This document shows positions 61,291 through 64,000 of a DNA stretch of 64,000 nucleotides, in pieces. Below the pieces are notes generated by a model. It was given only the letters and a program-made list of their open reading frames with translations, made no database searches and was not told the DNA's origin. The stretch is from Anniella stebbinsi (Eukaryota > Chordata > Lepidosauria > Squamata > Anniellidae): contig JARDYH010000001.1 of assembly GCA_029215795.1 (NCBI GenBank), forward strand, positions 7,992,001 through 8,056,000, read 5' to 3'. Positions within the stretch are counted from its first letter, which is position 1. Every line of letters begins with the position of its first letter. Position numbers and translations under genes: made by a program.

Positions 61291-61550
61291 GTGTTATGAG
61301 AGTCGTTCTTTGCAAGGATGTGGAGCAGACCTAGGGCTAGCAGTTTCAGAGGCTGACCTTTGCTTTCCAAATAGGGTACAAAGTATGCAAGTATGGAGGT
61401 TGTTTCTGCTCCTCTTTGGATTAGGTTTTGTGCCTCCCAACTTAGGTGTCCAGTTTGTAATCACTGGTACTGTAGCAGCTGGGAGCCTTGCTTACCTTTG
61501 CACATTTTAATACTGGGAGGGAGAGAGCTGCCCCACACCGTCACCAGGAG

Positions 61551-62122
61551 AGGGGCCATAGCTTAGTGTGATAGAGCACATGCGTTGCATGCAGAAGGTC
61601 CTCACAGGTTTTATCCCAAGCATCTCCAGGTAGGGTGGGAGGAAACCCCCTGCGTGAAACCTAGAGCTGATGCTGCCAGTCAGTGTTGACAATACTGGTC
61701 TAGATGGACCAGTAGTCTGAGGCTGCCTCTACAAGAGGCATTTAAAGCTCTTTCAAGGCGCTTAAAATTTTTTACCTCTACAAGAACGGAGCGCAAATCG
61801 GGCGTAGAGGCGCGTTATCTCTCCGATTATGCGCATTATCGAATGCGCATTAAATCGCGAGTTTTATTTTGCTCCAGCCGTTAAAGCGCATTTTGACTAT
61901 GTGAACAAGCGCTTATGCGCATTAACTACTTGTAAAGTGCATTTTGGTCATCCATTAATGCGCTTCGCCGCCTCTCACCGCCTCTCACCGCCTCTCGTGC
62001 AGAGGTATTAGGTGTAAATGCGCTTCAGCGATTATGCGCATAATCGCCTAACCGGGCGCAAAAGCGAATCCTTGTAGAGGGGACCTGACTCAGTAGAAGG
62101 CAGCATCCTATGTTCCTATGTA
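61551..62122 (+). mobile_element. tRNA-Ala-like SINE split by MITE family 1
   Basis: The head GGGGCCATAGCTTAGTGTGA, B-box GGTTTTATCCC and body GCTGCCAGTCAGTGTTGACA run to 61720. The 3' end CTCAGTAGAAGGCAGC and CCTATGTTCCTATG resume after the MITE at 62089. Confidence 0.85.
61721..62085. mobile_element. MITE family 1, copy 4 (365 bp) inserted in a SINE
   Basis: The element opens GGCTGCCTCTACAAGAGGC, closes CCTTGTAGAGGGGACC and is flanked by TGA on both sides. It splits a tRNA-derived SINE whose unbroken sequence would read TCTGACTCAG, so the empty site confirms a 3-bp duplication. It is longer than the other copies partly because CGCCTCTC is tandemly repeated near 61968-61995. Confidence 0.85.
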
Positions 62123-62291
62123 CCGGCACATAGGGGACTGTATCAGTACACTTGCCTCAACCACTGCTCGCTAAGATGGGGGTGCCTGGACCGAAGGCAG
62201 TTTGCAGGAGAAAAGAAGTCAATGTTTGAGCATTCTGAAAAACGATAGTTGCCTGCAAAGTTGTGAACTTGTGTATACAGCCACAAGACCA

Positions 62292-62513
62292 GGGCAGGAT
62301 CTACACTGCTGTTTTAAAGCGCTTTATAACAGTAGTGGCAACTGTTTTGTAGTGTGTTCTGGGCCCCAACAGTTGTCAGTACTGTTATAAACTGCTTTAA
62401 AGCGCTTTATAGCAGTAGCGACAACTGTTGGGGCCCAGGACACACTCCAAAACAGTTGTCACTACTGTTATAAACTGCTTTAAAGCGCTTTAAAACAGCA
62501 GTGTAGATCCGCC
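62292..62513. mobile_element. Foldback MITE family D (222 bp)
   Basis: It opens GGGCAGGATCTACACTGCTG and closes CAGCAGTGTAGATCCGCCC. The block TTTAAAGCGCTTTA occurs three times and the segment around CCCAACAGTTGTC is present in both orientations, so most of the element is self-complementary. No clear target duplication is seen. Confidence 0.7.
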
Positions 62514-63521
62514 CAGGAGACCCTCGGAGAGCTGAAACCTTTATCCCAAACAGAGTGCTCTTGGGGCAGCCGCTGAAGACAACAAGTTCCCCTGAGCCAG
62601 CGATGTGGCAGGCATATTAATACAGAGCAGTAAAACAAAGTTTTCACACTTGCGCAGATCGCTGTTGTGAGGCAGAGTACAGAGCCAACACCTGGCTGCT
62701 TGCCAGGAAGATGTGGGTCTTTACTTACCCAAACTTCCTTTGTCGCATATCCATCGGATGAGGGGAGGGGAAGAAACCAAAGAGCGGGTACAAAGTTTGG
62801 TCCTCGACCAAAGTAGGTCACCAAAATAGGTCACACAGCCAAAATGAATCAAACAGAAACATCAAATAGCATTGCGTATCAAGAGATATACAAGATGGCG
62901 TCGCTTTGGTTCAGCATTCTTCATCATATACGTACATGCGCACACACTGAATCTGAAAGGTAGAACTGCGCATGGGGTATGAGTTAAAAGAGAAAACCTT
63001 TTGTCTGTTGTTCCGCACCCCTGGAAGCTGAATGTAAGTGAACATTTGCCAGTAAAGGGGGATAAATCACACAAGCCCAAAGCAAAATCCACCTCCAGGG
63101 AAGGAAGGGAGCTCAACAAAGTGATTATCGGCGAGGCCTAATCTGGGATCCAGGAGAGTTTTGTGCTCCAGGTAGGAGAGATCAAAAGCAGAACGGGGAA
63201 TCCAGAGCAGGGCATGGCAGCGTTGCTCATGAGGTGGATCAGGATGCAGTCTCTCTCTCTCTCTCCCCCTCTCCCTCCCCCCCACCCTCTTTCTCTCTTT
63301 GGCAGAGAGAGGGAAAAAGGAGAGGGAGAGGCAGGCTGGGTGCCAAAGAGCTGTAATCCTTCCCAGATGTTCTAGCAGCAGGAAAGGTAAAATTACAGGA
63401 GGTGACATGCTGGCCTGCCCTATGTTTCGGTTGCAGCGAGGACACCATGGGGGAAGGGGAAGGGATGGAATTACAGTGAAAATACTGTGGAGAAAATGAA
63501 GCCAGAGACGGAAGCAGGGAG
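62514..63521. other. 3' flank, nothing assigned
   Basis: Contains a CT-rich run at 63250-63300. No gene signal. Confidence 0.4.
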
Positions 63522-63970
63522 GTGTAATTTATTATTTATTTATTTATTACATTTGTATACTACCCCATAGCCGAAGCTCTCTGGGCGGTTTACATGGGAT
63601 TAAAAACAATTAAAAACAATATACAAAAATGTAAACAGCAAAAACATACAACATACACACAATCTGTACATTTAAAACCACTACAACACTCTAAAAAGCT
63701 ACAAAAACCAAAACAAACCCAGGCTCTTCAGATATTGCCAAATACCTGAGAGAAGAGGAATGTCTTGACCTGGCGCTGAAAAGATAACAATGTTGGCGCG
63801 AGGCGGGCCTGGTCCGGGAGGTCGTTCCACAATTGGGGGGCCACCACAGAGAAGGACCACCTCCCAGAAAACTGGTGCTGGATTTGCCTTTCACCCCTCC
63901 TGACCACCCCACCATCCAAGGAGTGAACATGTTGGCCATGGTTCTAAAAGGGAAACTCTGGGAAAACATG
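63522..63970 (-). mobile_element. LINE 3' portion, reversed
   Basis: TTTATTATTTATTTATTTAT, ATAGCCGAAGCTCTCTGGGC, GGTCGTTCCACAATTGGGGG and GGTTCTAAAAGGGAAACTCT follow the LINE order seen at 34.5 and 35.8 kb. Confidence 0.7.
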
Positions 63971-63971
63971 G

Positions 63972-64000
63972 TTAAGGACAGAAGAGCCATGCTGGATCAG
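63972..64000 (-). mobile_element. CR1-type LINE 3' end, cut by the window edge
   Basis: AAGGACAGAAGAGCCATGCT followed by GGATCAG is the start of the reversed subfamily seen at 39.2 and 46.6 kb. The rest lies outside the window. Confidence 0.6.

Overview
The window looks like a gene-poor piece of a sauropsid genome, most likely a squamate reptile. The evidence is CR1 LINE 3' ends carrying the ATTCTATGATTCTATGA tail, tRNA-derived SINEs, LINE tails with the GAGAGCTTCGGCTATTGGGCGG motif, and many short non-autonomous DNA transposons. The species cannot be fixed by eye.

The one gene I can defend lies on the + strand and spans about 10 kb to 53.8 kb. It encodes a KCTD8/12/16-clade auxiliary subunit of the GABA-B receptor, best called KCTD12B-like. 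A GC-rich island with a GC box and TATA-like box (about 9.3-10.8 kb) is the likely promoter and 5' UTR region. A 3' splice acceptor at 16468 leads into the main coding exon (ATG at 16493), which carries a T1/BTB domain and an H1 domain. Read straight through, that exon ends Y-R-E-stop and gives a 293-residue KCTD12/12b-type protein. The same bases that encode R-E-stop form a consensus splice donor (GTGAGT at 17367). Two further phase-matched exons lie downstream: 48810-48935 (126 nt) and 53178-53758. The last encodes a clear H2 domain of the kind known from KCTD8 and KCTD16. Spliced, the gene would encode 526 residues (T1-H1-linker-H2), or 484 if the 126-nt exon is skipped. The H1 domain also carries TFLEQ, the motif linked to desensitization in KCTD12/12b. 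The locus therefore looks like a splice switch between a desensitizing short form and an H2-capped long form.

The rest is intergenic or intronic sequence full of repeats. 0-9.3 kb: upstream flank with CR1, SINE and microsatellites. 10.8-16.5 kb: first intron. 17.4-48.8 kb: a 31-kb intron holding several MITE families with recognisable termini and target duplications, including a triple nest at 35.8-38.2 kb. 48.9-53.2 kb: last intron, with one MITE inserted into a relative at 52.3-53.0 kb. 53.8-64 kb: 3' flank with more of the same repeats. No second protein gene, RNA gene, CRISPR array or prokaryotic feature was found.
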